The notes under the pieces were generated by a model. That model did not search any database. It was given only the letters and a program-made list of their open reading frames with translations, and was not told the origin of the DNA. Made by a program: the position numbers and the translations under genes. From assembly GCA_016748015.1 (NCBI GenBank), contig JAAOMT010000705.1:4502-68501 (forward strand): a stretch of 64,000 nt of DNA, in the 5' to 3' direction. Source of the stretch: Geosiphon pyriformis. Taxonomy: Eukaryota > Glomeromycota > Glomeromycetes > Archaeosporales > Geosiphonaceae. Below, in pieces: positions 1 through 12,986 of this stretch (positions are counted from its first letter, which is position 1; every line of letters begins with the position of its first letter).

Positions 1-1050
1 ATTCGACTTATTATTGGTTATATATAGAGATTTTATTGGATTCTTAATCAATAAAAAAAATAATTTTCAATTTATAAAAGATTATAAATTATAATAAATA
101 AAAATAAGTTTTATGTTTATTATTAATAAATATTAAATACTTAGTTATTTTAAAGCTTTATTTTATTATTAATAACTTTTTTTACTTGTAAAAAATAGTA
201 TCAGCTATATAAATATTATTGTCATGAGTTTTTAAAGTTCGAGTTTTGGGCAGATAAATAGTATTATTATGTAAATAACTCCAATTATTGATTAAAAAAG
301 AGAGTATATGTGAATTTTTGATTAAGAAAAAAAGTTATTTTTGTTATTAAAATATCTAATATTTTTTATTTTTATTTTTATTGTTATTATTTTTTTACAA
401 ATAATATATATAAGCATTTAATAATGAAAAAATTGAAAAAATTATTTAAAACTATGAAATTATTAAGTAAATTTATATTTGTTAATGTTTATAATTGTAA
501 ATAATCAAGTTTATACTTTTATTGATAAAATTAATTCTTTGTTTTGTTATAATTATAAAAAGAAGATAATATATAATAGCCAAAAAAAAGTGTTTTTAGA
601 CATTAAAAATTAAAAGTTTGTTTAAAAAATAAACATATTAATACTAAATTCATATCTTAACTATTAAAAACTTATTAATAAATAGACTAAACAAATAATA
701 AATAATTAATAAGAAGATATTTTTATAATTGAAAATACTTATTTGCAAAAATTATATATTGGTTTTTTTATTATTAAGTTGTTCATAAAAATTCCAAACT
801 TATGTTTATTTTTTTTTAGTTATAATAACTATTATATTGACTTTAATATTATTATCAAACATATTATTTTTAGAAACAAATATTATTTTGATATTTGTCA
901 TTTTTTAAGTTAAAAAAAGCTAAATTAAGATTTAATCTACTTATATATAAGACTTAGCAAGTTAAATTATAAGATTTTGACTTGTATTATTTTAAGTTAA
1001 AATATTTATAACTTAAATTCAATTCTTAAGAGTTAAATATTAAATCAAAA
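1..1050. other. AT-rich stretch, no gene seen
   Basis: Very AT-rich sequence with stops in all frames and homopolymer A/T runs. I see no protein motif, RNA gene or clear repeat boundary. It may hold the 5' part of the decayed LINE L1 that becomes recognisable further right, but nothing in it proves that. Confidence 0.5.
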
Positions 1051-2715
1051 AGAGTTAATTTAACTTTTTTAAAGCTTTAATAATAAAAAAATAATAAATT
1101 AATCTTAAAATGATTAAAATTTTAGTAAAAATATTTATTAAAAAATTTTATACATAAAAAAAAACACTATAGTAAAAATATTGGTTATTTAAAAACTGAT
1201 TACAACAATAAATAAATTTAAAGAATTATTACTTTTTTAAAATTTAACAAAATTATCAAATTAATATTTAATTTTGAAAAATTTTTAAATAAAACTATAA
1301 CTTTAATTATTAACAAAAAGATTTAAGTAAACAATAATCTTAAAAAACAAAAAAATTATTTAAATTAGGCTGTAATTAAGAAAATTATTATAAATATATT
1401 AAAAAAAATAATTGTTTTAATTTTGTTTAAATTTGGTTAAATAATATTAATCTAATTGTAATTTATTAGACTATAGCAGAAAATTATAATAGAATTTGCC
1501 AAATTAGTTCAAATAAATCTGTTAATATTAAAGTAATTAATTTTAATTAACAAAAATTTAATATATATAATTAAGACTAATATAGATTAAACAACTTAAT
1601 TATTAAAAAATTAATTCAAGATATTATTGTTTATTCTTTTTATAACCACAATTATATATAATTTTAGTATTTTTTTAGAAAAAGCTAATAAAAAAATATG
1701 TATTATTAATTATATATTTACTATAAATACTAAAGTTCAATATATAATAATTTGTTTTAATTTAAAAAAACTTTATATTAAACTTATTATATTATTTTTG
1801 TGTTTAATAAAATTTTTTTTTAAATTAAGCTAATTTAATTTACTATAAAAATTGAAAATTTTAATTACTTTGTTTTAAAATATGATTTTTCTATTTTTTT
1901 TAATAAATTTTCTAAAAAATTTTGTAAATATAAATTTTTTAAGATAAACTGTTTTTATTTTGTTTATTTTAAGCCAAAAAAAAAATTTATCTTATATTCT
2001 GTTATGTTTAATAATAAATCTTAAATTTAAATAATTTTTTTTAATAAACAATTTTTTTTATTTTAAAATGTTTTTTATTAATACTTTTTTTAACCAAATA
2101 TCTTTGATTTTTAAAAAATTAAATTTTTTTTTGTTATTTTATTAATTAAAAATATATTTTTTTCGATACTAGTTATTAATATTGATATAATTTTGAATAA
2201 TTTTTTAAAAAAATTATTAATATACTATTTGTTAATATTTAAATTCTTATTGTTATTATTTTTTAACTAAATAGCTTAAAAGTAAAAGTGTTTGTTTTTT
2301 TGTTGCAATTTTATTAAGACTTGATTAATTGTTTTTTAAACAATTAAATTAGTTTAAAAAATTGTTATATATAATATAAGAGAAATAAACAAGTTTATTA
2401 AAGCAAAAAAACATTATTAGGTAGTACAAAAAAATAAATAATTTGATATTTATAGTTATTAAAACAAAACTAAAAAATTAAATTAGATTTTAAATTAAAA
2501 ACAAGTTTAAAAATATACAAATTTTTATTTTTGGTTTAAACTTTAATTATTTAAGTTTTAAAATTGCAATTATTATAAACAATAGTTTAAATTATTATAT
2601 TTATAAAGTTTTTAAAATAATTGATTAATTTTTGTTAATTATATTGCTTTTTAAAAACAAGTTTTTTGTTTTTATTTTAAATATTTATACTTGAGTTTTA
2701 TTGATTATATTTTTG
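1050..2715 (+). pseudogene. L1: decayed LINE ORF1 (nucleic-acid-binding protein) remnant
   Basis: Remnant of a non-LTR retrotransposon ORF1, the RNA-binding protein that packages the element's RNA. The clearest part is 1627-1833, where a frame reads LEKANKKICIINYIF. This matches the block before the zinc knuckle in other ORF1 copies here; L3 has LERTGKKTCIINQLF at 11.3 kb. About 1840-1890 a zinc-knuckle remnant follows (ENFNYFVLKYD), with the ligand His and last Cys turned to Tyr. Near 1970-2020 the frame KPKKKFILYSVMFNNKS corresponds to the usual 'YAKK..P.S...FGGKSWAQ' block. The remainder to about 2.7 kb fits the Leu-rich tail of ORF1. No ORF2 is seen; the copy stops at the 3' end of L2. 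The start is uncertain by several hundred bases. Confidence 0.6.
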
Positions 2716-3845
2716 ATTTTTTTATTATTATGAGGTTTTATGAATAAAACTTAACTGCTATCTAGTATATAGACCCAAACTAAGTAGTTCAGATCAAATA
2801 CAGTTTATGCTTTTACTACATATAACCAGTCATTCGGACCAGATAAAGCAATATTATATGTTTATACTAACAAATATATCACCATCTAAACCAGAAAAAA
2901 AATAACACAATTTGCATTTACTAAAACTAACAGCAAAAAATTTTACAATACCAAGCATATAAACTATTCTATCCAATAAAATAGATATCAAACAATGAAA
3001 TAAGCCTGAAATCACACTCTTGTCTCTAACTAACTTAGTTCTTTTTATATTTGCTTTGTGTTTGAACCAAACAAGTCACATCTTAATACAATATAACTCT
3101 ATCATAAACCTAATATAATTAATAAGATTTGAAGCAGTTTTTTTTCTCCTATTAAAGACCAAAACAGCTTCAGCAAACCAATTTTTTAACACAAAACTTT
3201 TACAAATTCTAGTATACAGACTTATATTCAAAGAACACATTGACAATAAATGTAGAATAGCAAAAGCAGGCAAACAAAAACCACTAGCCAATAATATTTA
3301 TTTCTTAACAGTTTCAGCCAAAGTGTCTTCATAGAAACCAACATTACTAATACAAGTAAAAGCATAGTCAGACAATTCAACTTTACTGTATAGTAAACAT
3401 AGTATCTTAAAATAATTCTTGTAATATAATCTCTTCTTAACTACTACTGACAATTATTTATATATTGCCTTTATCAAATATGTATACAAATTAGCCAAAG
3501 TTCTGCTAGTGAATTCAGAGAGCATGTGTAAATCAGAATGCAAGACTCTTACAATAACAGCCCAATCTATCTTCCCAATTATAATACTTGGAATCACATT
3601 ATAACCAAAACCAGTCTTCTAATGAACACAACAAATTAATCAGTACAAATTACATATAAAGTGACAAGTATTATCAGACACAGCCATGTTTTCAACTACT
3701 AAATACTGTTTTTGAATTCCAAAAAACAAAGAAAAAGAAGATAAAATGGCCTTATCAGCCAATATATCAGCCCTTATATTGCTCGAAATTTCCAAATGTT
3801 CTTTAATCTTTATTTACTCAACAGAAATATCTTTATTCTTAATAA
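2716..3845 (-). mobile_element. L2: 5'-truncated LINE, 3' end of ORF2 plus 3' UTR
   Basis: Minus-strand 3' fragment of a LINE. Reading leftward from about 3845, a frame resembles the end of an RNase H domain (the 'VKGHSG..GN.RAD' block, here decayed to IKEHLEISSNIRADILADKA). Next comes the cysteine-rich C-terminal region, then 3076-3291, which contains CKSFVLKNWFAEAVLVFNRRKKTA. That last segment is typical of the ORF2 C terminus and close to L9. The 3' UTR at about 2740-2860 is shared with L6 (23.05 kb) and L9 (50.67 kb), including the block around 'actacatatgaccagtc', and ends in an AATAATAAAA-type tail near 2716-2735. It is 5'-truncated, as is common for LINEs. Stops and frameshifts are throughout. 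Confidence 0.75.
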
Positions 3846-5879
3846 AATTTTTGAATTAAGCTAATAAAATCAATTTTTTTATAATTAAAACCATGAATAA
3901 AAGTTTTTATTATTTTAAAAAGCAATTTTAATGAAAATAATTTTAGAAAAAATACTAATTTTAGAAAATATTTAGATTTAGGTTTGGTTAATTTTTTAAT
4001 AAGTAGTTTTATAATTAAAACAATAATATAATACAATTTATAAAAGATTATAAAAACTATTAATTATATTTTTCTTTTTGCTTTGCTTATTAACATTGTA
4101 ATTAATTATAATATTTTAGATATAAATATTTTTTTTAACATTAATTACAAAGTTATTTTTATTTTAGTAAGCTTGAATAGCTTTTTTAATATATAATTAA
4201 ACTTTTTACAAAAACAAATTAATAAAAATTGGTAAAAATACAATTTAAAATATAAAAATAATATTAAATAGATTTACTTTAAAAATATTACTCTGTTAAA
4301 AATAATAAAACTGTTTAAAAAAAAATTTATTTTTTAAAAAAACGGAAATTTAAAAATAATATAAATATAAAGTATTTTTAAAATCTAGTTTTATAGTTTT
4401 AATAATATTATGTATTTGAAAATTTTTTTAAATTGAAACTTTTAGTATTTAAAATCGTTAAAACAACTGATATTATTTTGGCTAAAAAGTTTTTATATTT
4501 ATTAAACTTGTAATTTTTTTTAATTAAGTTACAATTTTGAAAATTCAAATTTTAATAAATATAATCTCTAATTTTGTTATTATCAAGTCTGGTTTATTAA
4601 AAGCATGTTATTATTATTGGACTTTTAAATTACATAAGTTTTAAGTAATTAAAAATACATGAATTAAATTTGTTATTTTTAAGCATATAAAAAGTTTTGT
4701 TAATAACAAAAATTATATAATCAAAAATAGTTTAAAATATTATTTTACAAGATAATATTAAATTATTTAGTGGTTAATAATAATAATTTAAATTTATTTT
4801 ATATTAAATTTGAAGTTAATTAGATTATAAAAAAATAATTTAAAAAAATTATTTCTAAAATTATTTTAGCAATTTAATATAATTAATATACTTTTTTGAT
4901 TTATTGATTTAAGTGTAAATAATTTTTAGAGTTTTAAAAAGTTTTGTTTATATATTTTTAAAAAAAATCAATTATTAAGTTAATAATCACATTAATAATT
5001 TAGTTAATAATTACTTTTAAAAATAAATGACTATTTAATAATATTAATAATTTATATATATGATTAATTATAACTAAGTAAATAAATAAAACTTAAAAAT
5101 AAAAGTTTTAATTATAATATTATTATTTATAAAGACTTTAATATTAATATATATAACTAAATCTATAATAATATTATTTTTTTTATTTTTTTTGATTTGA
5201 ATAATTGTAGTTTTTATAAAGTATATTGAATAATTATTTATTAAAAAATAAAATTAATACTTAATATTAAATCCAAAAAGTGCTAACATAAATTATATAG
5301 AATTATATTAGTGTATTATTTTTTATTAATAATATAAATTATTTTTAGATTTTTAGATTTTTTTGTTATTTTTTAAAAAGAATAATAAATGAAATATTTA
5401 TAAAATTAATCTTGAATATTAAATTTTTACTAATTTAATTTATTTATTAAAATTAAATTACTTTTTAATTATTATATAATATTGTTTTTTTGCTATTTAT
5501 TAGTATATTATATCTAACTATAATAATAAAATTTAAATTATCAGTGATTATATTATTATACAAAAAATTTTAAACATAATTATTTAAGTTTTTATTATTA
5601 ATAATATTTTACAAACAATAATAAAACTATTATTATTTTTATTAATATTATTAATATTATTAATTTATTAATATATAATAATTCTATTATTATTGCTAAA
5701 ACAAATTAATTTTATAATACTTAAATATTATGTTTTTTATTAAAATATTTAATATTTCTAATTTAAAAAAAAGAAATTTAAATGTTATATTTTTTATAAT
5801 CTTAAATTTTAAAAGTTAATTTTAAATAAACAATTAGTTTATATTATTATAATAATTTTTGTTTTTATAATTAATATTT
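3846..5879. other. Extremely AT-rich interval between two LINE copies
   Basis: About 2 kb with almost no G or C and no open frame above chance. The first 200 bases on the plus strand weakly resemble the L1 ORF1 segment around 1793-1840 (shared 'ttaataaaattttt...attaagctaat'). An older plus-strand LINE ORF1 may therefore lie under L2. The rest is unresolved. Simple (ATT)n-like stretches occur at about 5640-5700. Confidence 0.4.
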
Positions 5880-6025
5880 TTTTTATTAATTGTTTTACAA
5901 ATACAATCCAATTACTACCTAAAATTATAAAATTATATAAAATTTTATATTAAGTATGGCTCATGCTTTTTTATATATAATTAACTACTTAAGTTAATCA
6001 AAACAGCACTATATTCTTAAACTAC

Positions 6026-9000
6026 TTATAACAAAAAAGTTATACAAAAAACTAAAATATATACTGGAAAATTAAAATACAAACCAAAATAAACATAAAC
6101 ACCCAATCTAATACTGAACTCATAAATTATTTTAAAAAACCACAAAAATGTCAAATTAAATACAGCCAAAATTATGAACTTATTATATAATAAAAAACAA
6201 TACTTTTTATAATGCACTCTCAGCTTGGCAGTTGACAACCATATAGTAGATCTGTGATTTTTAGTAAAATTTCAGTCCAAATTAATGACTAATAATATAT
6301 TATTAGACTAATTACCCAATAAACATACTGTATTAACTATTTACTTCCTTATTACAAAATCTTTGACCAGTAATATATACAAACAGTTAGAAGATTCAGT
6401 CTTATACAAAGACTGAATTATTATATTATTAGTAGTACAGACATTCAATAAACCAGTTTACATTTTAATAGTTTTTAAAATCAGATCTAATTTAGTGCTA
6501 TTATTATAGATACAAAAAAATGTGTATTTAAAATCCTTAATTAATTTATATTAAATATACAACATATTAGAATAGCTTGAATTATATAGTCTCTTTCTTT
6601 TTACTACAGATAACTGATAATGTAGAGATTTTATAAAGTAAAACTAAAGTGTTGTAGAAATTGAGCTGGTAAAATTTGAACAAATTCGATTATCAAAATA
6701 CTATATATTAAAAGTTCTATATATATTAATTAGGTTATATATAGTCTTGTTTACAGCATTATTGGCATATTTGAAATTTCAATTAACAAAACTAATGGTT
6801 TTAAAAAAACACCTAGCAAAATAACAGATGTTCTCAAAAACAAGTCTGTTTTTAATAGTGAAAAATCAGCATAACACTTTAACAGGTAGCATAAAGTCAG
6901 ATATGATGACAGTATCAATAAAAAAATTACCATATTTATTGCCAACAATTTTTAATTAATTAACAAATTTTTGAAACCAATAGTCTAATGAATATGTTCT
7001 CTTTTTATTCAATATTTATTACAAAAATCAAGACTGACATTTTTTTTAATTAAGACACTTATATTTAATAACATTTAACTATTTATAAACAACATAATAA
7101 ACACTAAAACATGTTTTAAAGCAAAAACAATAGCTTGTAGTTCTATTAAAGTTAAAGATAATAAGCTATTTACTTTAACACTTATATTTATGTTAATGTT
7201 TAGAAAATAGACAACAGCACTACTATGAACATTTACAGATTCCAAACTCTTGACTAAACTATTTGTATAAACAACAATATTATTAAACTTATTTTTAAAA
7301 AAATGTTTATCAACAGAATTAAATTCACTTAAGTATTAAACAAAAGTGGTTTAAAAAGTCAAAGGACTACTGCTATTTAAACCATTATTTTCAATAAACT
7401 TGACCAGCAAACTGAATTAATTAGGAACTGAATCTTTAAAATTCAGTTTTTTTTATTTATAAAATATACTTTATATAAAACATATGTCACAACAATCCAG
7501 AAGTTAGTTTGCAAAAACAATACAAAATCTTTTCAACAAACTTACTATACTCAAATATTATTTCAAGTTCAATACATCTGCAATAGTGATGCTATTATCA
7601 ATCTAAAAAATATTAGACAGATTATTGCTTAAGAATAATCCAAAAAATACAAAAGTATTAATAATATCAGCTAGAAAACAGTTGATAAAATTAATTGAAA
7701 ATATAATTGAAAAACAAAAAAGTTGTTAAGGCATTTAATTAATGACCTGCAAATTCATAGTTTTATGTTCAAACAATCTGTGAGAATGTTTTTCAAGTTG
7801 GCAAAAACTATTATATTTGTCAAAAAATTTTTGGCTTGCATTTGTTTAAATAATTTTAGACCATATAACTCAGAATAAATAATGGTTTTATTAGAAAAAT
7901 TCTTAAACAAATTGGTTTTAAGTTTTAGTTTTTTTCTCAACATTTTGTCTTATTTTTTATATGTATTTACAAAAACATGACTAAATTACAGTCTGTAGCC
8001 AACTATTGGCTACAGGATAGCAGACATTAGATACAAAAATTGCTTATCAAACACAGTCTTTTTCAAAACCAGATTTGTAAAAAAATTAATGTTTAAGTAA
8101 ATCTTAATAAGATTTGATTTAAAAAGACTATTTATAGACAAAAAAATGCCCAAATATCTATATAATTCACTTTTTTTAGCTATAAAAATATTTAATTTAT
8201 TTATTACTAAATAAAAAATCTTTACTCTATAATTAATAAATATGATAACCATCTTATCTGTATTAATTGAAATGTTATTAATTTGAAAAAATTCATTAGC
8301 TATATTCAAAATATACTGAGTAGTGGCCATGCCATTTCCAACCCAAATTGTGTCATTCACAAAAGTCTTTGCTATTAGAAAAAATATTATTCTACTTCTA
8401 AATTTTGCTTGCCAGTTTGCATAAAAAATTTTAAATCTAATTTGTAATTATACAAACTGCTATGCTTTTTGATTTTACAGAACAAAGAATTGTAAAAAAT
8501 TTTTTACAGTAGAAACAAAAATATTTTACTCTGATCCAGTTTATTATAAACAATATACTCTTTTATAAACTTAAAATTTGTTATCACTCAGTTGATTTAA
8601 TTATTGTATATATTCTCAAACAACCTAATATAATAAAGACATATTTTGATTTTAGCCAAATTGTTTTTCAAATAAAACTATCTAACAGAATTGTATATTT
8701 TACACATATTCTAAAAGACTAGTTACAACTTTCTGTTTTTTCTCAATACATTTTTAATAATAGAATTAACAGTAAAAATTGGAATTTGAATGAACATGTC
8801 TTTTAAATTGAGAAATTATTATTATGCAAGATTTAAAATTACTACAGCCTAAAAAAATTCTATTTAAAAGAATCTTAGATAAAATTTTTCAGGCTTTTTT
8901 AATTAAGACTATAAGTTTGGTATTTGTAAGAACCTTTTTTTAATCATATAGCTTTAGTATTATAAAGACCCAAACTCTTTTTTATTGTATAAAAACTATA

Positions 9001-10620
9001 TTTAACACCAAATATATATTAAAAATATTCAATAAATCATCTAAAATCTGCATATTACTATGTTTTCAGAGCTCATTAGGAATTTCAGAAAAATCAACTG
9101 CTTTTCTATTAGGTAAATTCTTGACAACTTACAGAAATTTATCAAACTTAATATTACATATTACTTTTAAGAAAGCATTATTATTAACATAATCCAGAAA
9201 AGCATATTAATTAAACTATCTATCGAATAACATATTGAGCACTACATACTTTTTTGTTTATTTTTTTATAATTGTGTTAATTGTAAACTTGACTTTATGT
9301 GGCTTTAAAATTAGTTTATTATTAACTACTAAATAATTGAATACCATTTTTTTAAAAGACAAATTAAAACATTCTTAATTATTCTTCTCTTATTAGAACA
9401 AAAATTTTTCATATACTTATTTATAACTTTTCTAATGAAATTTTTTTTAGTAATCTTAAATTTATAATACTTGGATTTATAGTACTTTTTTTAACTTTCA
9501 ACAGATAATATAGAATTTTTTCTAATTTTTTATTATTATCAATCATAATACACAATTCAAAAGCCTTTTTTTTATCAATATTAATTCAGATATTAATAAA
9601 ATAATTAGTTTTAGAATTTAGAATTTAAGCTTTTCATAATTTTGGCCACTAATAACTTCAGTTTGAAAAACTTGAATAATTATCTGTTTTTTGAACACTC
9701 AAATTTACTAAACCAAAGTCTAAAAAATATTGTATTAATAGAGCTTATTACTATTTTTTTTAAAATTTTTTACATAGTATCCAGCTTATTACAATCTTTT
9801 GTACTATTAAAATCAACTATCTTTTTCAAAAATTTGTCTAATAAAAGCTTTTTAAATTGCAACTACTTATTAACTTTATTATCCTTAATTTTAAGCTTTT
9901 ATCTATTCTTATTAGTCTGTTTACAAATATTATTAAGACAAATATTTAAGAGCTTATCTAAGCCAATCACAATTGAAGCTGCCTTGTGATTAGTATCAAA
10001 GAACTTAAATATAGTGTCAATTTTATGACTAATGATTACAAATACTAGATTTTGGTTTACAAAAATAAAATCAAAAATCTTTTCAGCATCTCTAAAATTA
10101 TCTCAAATAGAAGTCTTGGCCAATAAATGTCTACTAAATGAGTTAATTAAGTCTAAATTCATACAAAACCTAAAACTTGCACTTTTTTTTAAACTGTCTT
10201 TATTAAAATTTTCACCCAATACCACAAAAATACTTGAGTTAACTGCCTTAACAATGAAAGAGTCGATTTTTAATGCTTGACAAAATCTGGTTTCAACAAA
10301 AGCACTTATATATAAACCAAAAATCATAATTAATAATTTGCTTTTGAACAGAAATTTTTTCTATCTTTGAAACATGTCAAGCCAGAGAATTGTCTATAAT
10401 AATTATCATTCTAATACCAAAAAAGCTTTTGTTCAAATCAAATGTAAAAATTTTTATTTTATTAAACTTACTTACAATCTATGACCTAATATAAAATCTT
10501 AACTTTGTTTTTATATAATAGAAATCCTATTATTTAATTTTATATATCAACAAACAATATTCTTCTATTTAGCAAAAACATTAATATTATAAACATTATA
10601 TGTAGCAATTTTTTAAATTA
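6026..10620 (-). pseudogene. L3 ORF2 remnant (endonuclease-RT-RNase H)
   Basis: Decayed polyprotein for target-primed reverse transcription. In order: apurinic-like endonuclease (10327-10103, FVVLGENFNKD, from the family's GGDFN-type motif); RT entry block near 9110-9060 (VVKNLPNRKAVDFSEIPNEL, compare L8 NLPDGKAAGLSGITNEL); RT active site at 8363-8352 reading FVND instead of FVDD; and the following block at 8350-8010 (NNISINTDKMVIIFIN). An RNase H-like zone lies at about 7.2-6.75 kb, then a C-terminal part at about 6.7-6.5 kb (IKSLHYQLSVV, RKRLYNSSYSN). The last recognisable frame is 6238-6026. Many Trp-to-stop and Gly/Asp/Cys losses follow G-to-A changes. The first catalytic Asp of the RT is Asn. 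Confidence 0.8.
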
Positions 10621-10629
10621 AATCAGTTA

Positions 10630-12228
10630 TTAAGATAAAACAAATACAAAACTTAAGTCAGCATACAACAAATTTAACTTTGCTAAAACAAAATCAATAG
10701 AAGTTTTAAGAGCCACCAATTTTGATTTTAGACAGCTTATCTTAATGGTTAAGATTTTTGAATTGCTTAAACTTAATATTAAAGTCTTAGTCAAAACCAA
10801 AGAAAAAAATAGGAGTAAGATCTGTGAATTATTTAATACTATACTTAAATTTAAATTTAAATCAAAAGTTAATAGACCCATAAAAACTTGCAACAAAAGA
10901 AGTAAAACTAAAAGCATTAACTTTATATCACTAAATTTACATATAATATTTAATATTTAATCAGCCAGTAGCTTCAAAAAGCATTTCAAAGAAGCTAACT
11001 GAGTATTTAAAAAAGAGTTATCTAGCAAATTAGAAGAAATTTTTCTATTAAAACAAACTTTTTAAATACTTTTAAAGATAGAGAAATATGAGGACCAAAT
11101 GTATTATACTCTAAAGTAAAATGATCAAAATTTTCATATTTCTTACATCAAATTAAATCAATCCTAGCCAAAGAAAATTTTATATTACTAAAAATTGGTT
11201 TTGTACAAAAGATAAATTTTAGCTTTTTATCTAATTTAAAACCAATTACAGTACAGCAAACTTTGTTGCCAGTTTTAAATAATTGATTTATAATACAAGT
11301 TTTTTTACCAGTTCTTTCTAATAAAAAATTAAAATTATAAGCAGTTGTTTTTACAGACAAAGTAAACAGAAGTGCTCTAAACTAATCTCTTAATATTCAT
11401 ATATTACAATTTTTTACAGCTTTGATTACAGCTTTCTGTTACAGCCCAATAAGTTTTAATTTGATCAACACAATTTGATCATATTCAGATACTGCAGCAA
11501 TGATTATTTTTTTGGCATGTTTATGAAAATTTCCTTGATTATTACAGTCTAATCTGACCTAATTTTTTGTCTCTTGAGATTATTGTTTATTTTGATTCTT
11601 TTTTTTTAAACAATAATACAGTTTTATTCGTATTTTTTTCTAAAGTAAATGTTGATTTAATGATTCCTTTAAATTTTAAAAGAGTAGTAATATCCTTAAA
11701 ACCATTGATTGCTGAAAAAATTTTTCTGATAATCTGAGTTTTGGCTATACCAATTTTTTTTCCATAGCTAAAAAATTAATATCTAATACAAAGAATTTTC
11801 TAATGATCACTTTGATCTGGATTTTTACTATCTTAAAATCTATCTATCTTTTTTTAGGAGAAAAATTAAAAAAAAGAGAAGAGTTTTTCATTCTCATCTA
11901 TGTCATAATTAATTGAGCCAATAAGAAAGCCACAAACTATACCAGAATTTATCCTCTTTGCTTTAAAGATATTTGCTATCAAGCCAAAAGAGAGCCACCA
12001 CTAATACTTAATAAGACACTATCATCCTTACTATTACCAGGCTCACTGTTTATATCTGAGTATACACTAATGTTATACCAGATTTAACTAAAGAGATATC
12101 TTTTACATTACCAAAATACTTGATATTACCAACTAAATTCTTTTTTTGGAAAAAAAACCTTTAACAGAACTATAAAAAGCTCTCTTGGGTGCTTTTTTTT
12201 TAGACATAATACTATCTGAGACAGCCAT
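10630..12228 (-). pseudogene. L3 ORF1 remnant (RRM-like / CCHC protein)
   Basis: Start chosen at the ATG at 12228, giving MAVSDSIMSKKKAPKRAFYS, which matches my recollection of one glomeromycotan LINE ORF1 subfamily. Around 11.47-11.40 kb a frame reads VLIKLKLIGL*QKAVIKAV, the RRM-like core (compare L8 VSIRIQLIGLWQKALIEFES), with Trp changed to stop. At 11360-11148 the frame reads LERTGKKTCIINQLFKTGN. It ends in the zinc knuckle at 11147-11106, C-X2-C-X4-H-X4-C, now C..Y....H....Y. At 10917-10630 the Leu-rich, possibly coiled-coil C terminus is visible (KSKLVALKTSIDFVLAKLNLLYAD). The protein would bind element RNA. It is dead from internal stops and lost Cys ligands. Confidence 0.8.
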
Positions 12229-12378
12229 TTGGTTTATCACAAAAGGATTATTTGCTTGAGAAATTTTTACAAAAAAATAACCAAAAAAAATAAAAACTTT
12301 TTTTTAAAAATATGCTTTTGAGAAATTTGAAATGTAGAAGAGAAAAAAGTATTTTTATTTAATATTATACTTAATTTA

Positions 12379-12406
12379 CAGAGGGTGATCAAAAGTTTCC
12401 GAACAA
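12379..12406 (+). repeat. Left TIR of Tc1 derivative
   Basis: Starts CAGAGGGTG and ends CCGAACAA. It pairs as an inverted repeat with 12957-12984 and differs at four positions. Preceded by TA. Confidence 0.93.
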
Positions 12407-12510
12407 GATTTTATTTAACAATAATATTTATTTTTTTATAAAATAAAATAAAATAAACAACATATTTATAATTTTATAGTAATTTTCTAAATTTTTCTCT
12501 TAAGTGTTAC

Positions 12511-12735
12511 TCAACGTTTAAGTCGGCGATATTTTTGGTGAGTAAATGGACGTGGACGTCCTGAACGAGGTCTTGAATCAATTGAACCAGTTTCTTTAAA
12601 TCGTTTTATTGTATCCGAAACTGTTGTCAAGCTGCAATTGACTATGTTGGCAATATCACGATATTTCTTGCCATGCTGTTGTAATAAGCATATAGTATTA
12701 CGTTGAGCAATCATTAATTCTTTTTTTGCTCCCAT
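12511..12735 (-). CDS. Truncated Tc1-like transposase, HTH DNA-binding domain only (74 aa)
   Basis: Intact short ORF from ATG at 12735 to TGA at 12511. Residues about 8-50 form the first helix-turn-helix of a Tc1-type transposase (KKYRDIANIVNCSLTTVSDT is the recognition part). A GRPR basic motif follows at about residues 58-63 (PRSGRPRP), as in the linker of the family's paired-like DNA-binding region. Full-length Tc1 transposases are around 340 residues with a DDE/D domain, so this keeps only the N-terminal fifth. In the intact protein this domain binds the TIRs. If expressed, the fragment could occupy ends without cutting. No promoter is recognisable. The codons are not AT-decayed. Confidence 0.85.
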   Translation of the reverse strand: MGAKKELMIAQRNTICLLQQHGKKYRDIANIVNCSLTTVSDTIKRFKETGSIDSRPRSGRPRPFTHQKYRRLKR

Positions 12736-12956
12736 TTCATTTTAATAAAAACGACGAAAAAATCTTATATGCACGTTACATTTCATTTTTAGAAAAAAAC
12801 GAGTATGAATAAAATCGATTATGCGCGTCGCGAAAAAACATTATACACACGTGTTTAAAAAATAAAAAACGCGTAATTAAATAATTAACTAACTTAATTT
12901 AGTAATAAACTTGTGCTTTTCTAATTATTCAAGCATGTGGAATGTTACTCCAAAGT

Positions 12957-12984
12957 TTGTTCGGAAATTTTTGGACACCCTTTG
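12957..12984 (-). repeat. Right TIR of Tc1 derivative
   Basis: Reverse complement starts CAAAGGGTG and ends CCGAACAA, matching the left TIR. Followed by TA at 12985-12986. Confidence 0.93.
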
Positions 12985-12986
12985 TA

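Larger units (their letters stand above)
5880..12360 (-). mobile_element. L3: near full-length decayed LINE (minus strand)
   Basis: A 6.5-kb non-LTR retrotransposon copy with recognisable ORF1 and ORF2, similar in length to the younger L8 (6.8 kb). The 5' UTR runs from about 12360 to 12229 and the ORF1 start is at 12228. The 3' UTR at about 5880-6020 matches the L8 3' UTR (the block around 'gcatgattcac' is 'gcatgagccat' here). Both ORFs are shredded by stops and frameshifts and are strongly AT-enriched. The Tc1 derivative at 12379 sits immediately beyond the 5' end. The ORF1 differs from that of L8, so the window holds more than one LINE subfamily. Confidence 0.85.
12379..12984 (-). mobile_element. 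Tc1/mariner deletion derivative with TIRs and TA target duplication
   Basis: A 606-bp element bounded by 28-bp terminal inverted repeats (24 of 28 positions match by my count) and flanked by TA on both sides (12377-12378 and 12985-12986). That is the target duplication of the Tc1/mariner superfamily. Inside, on the minus strand, is only the N-terminal DNA-binding part of a transposase; the DDE/D catalytic domain is missing. Unlike everything around it, the element contains many CpG dinucleotides and intact codons, so it arrived recently or escaped the process that degraded its neighbours. It could have been moved by a full-length relative elsewhere. Confidence 0.92.

Noticed and set aside
9642-9989. 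115-codon plus-strand frame
   Set aside because: It lies antisense to the L3 ORF2 endonuclease-RT linker, so it is a shadow of the decayed LINE.
2716-12360. One single 9.6-kb LINE spanning 2.7-12.4 kb
   Set aside because: RNase H and C-terminal blocks occur twice (about 3.8-3.0 kb and 7.2-6.0 kb) and 3' UTRs of two types occur at 2.75 and 5.9 kb, so these are two separate minus-strand copies.
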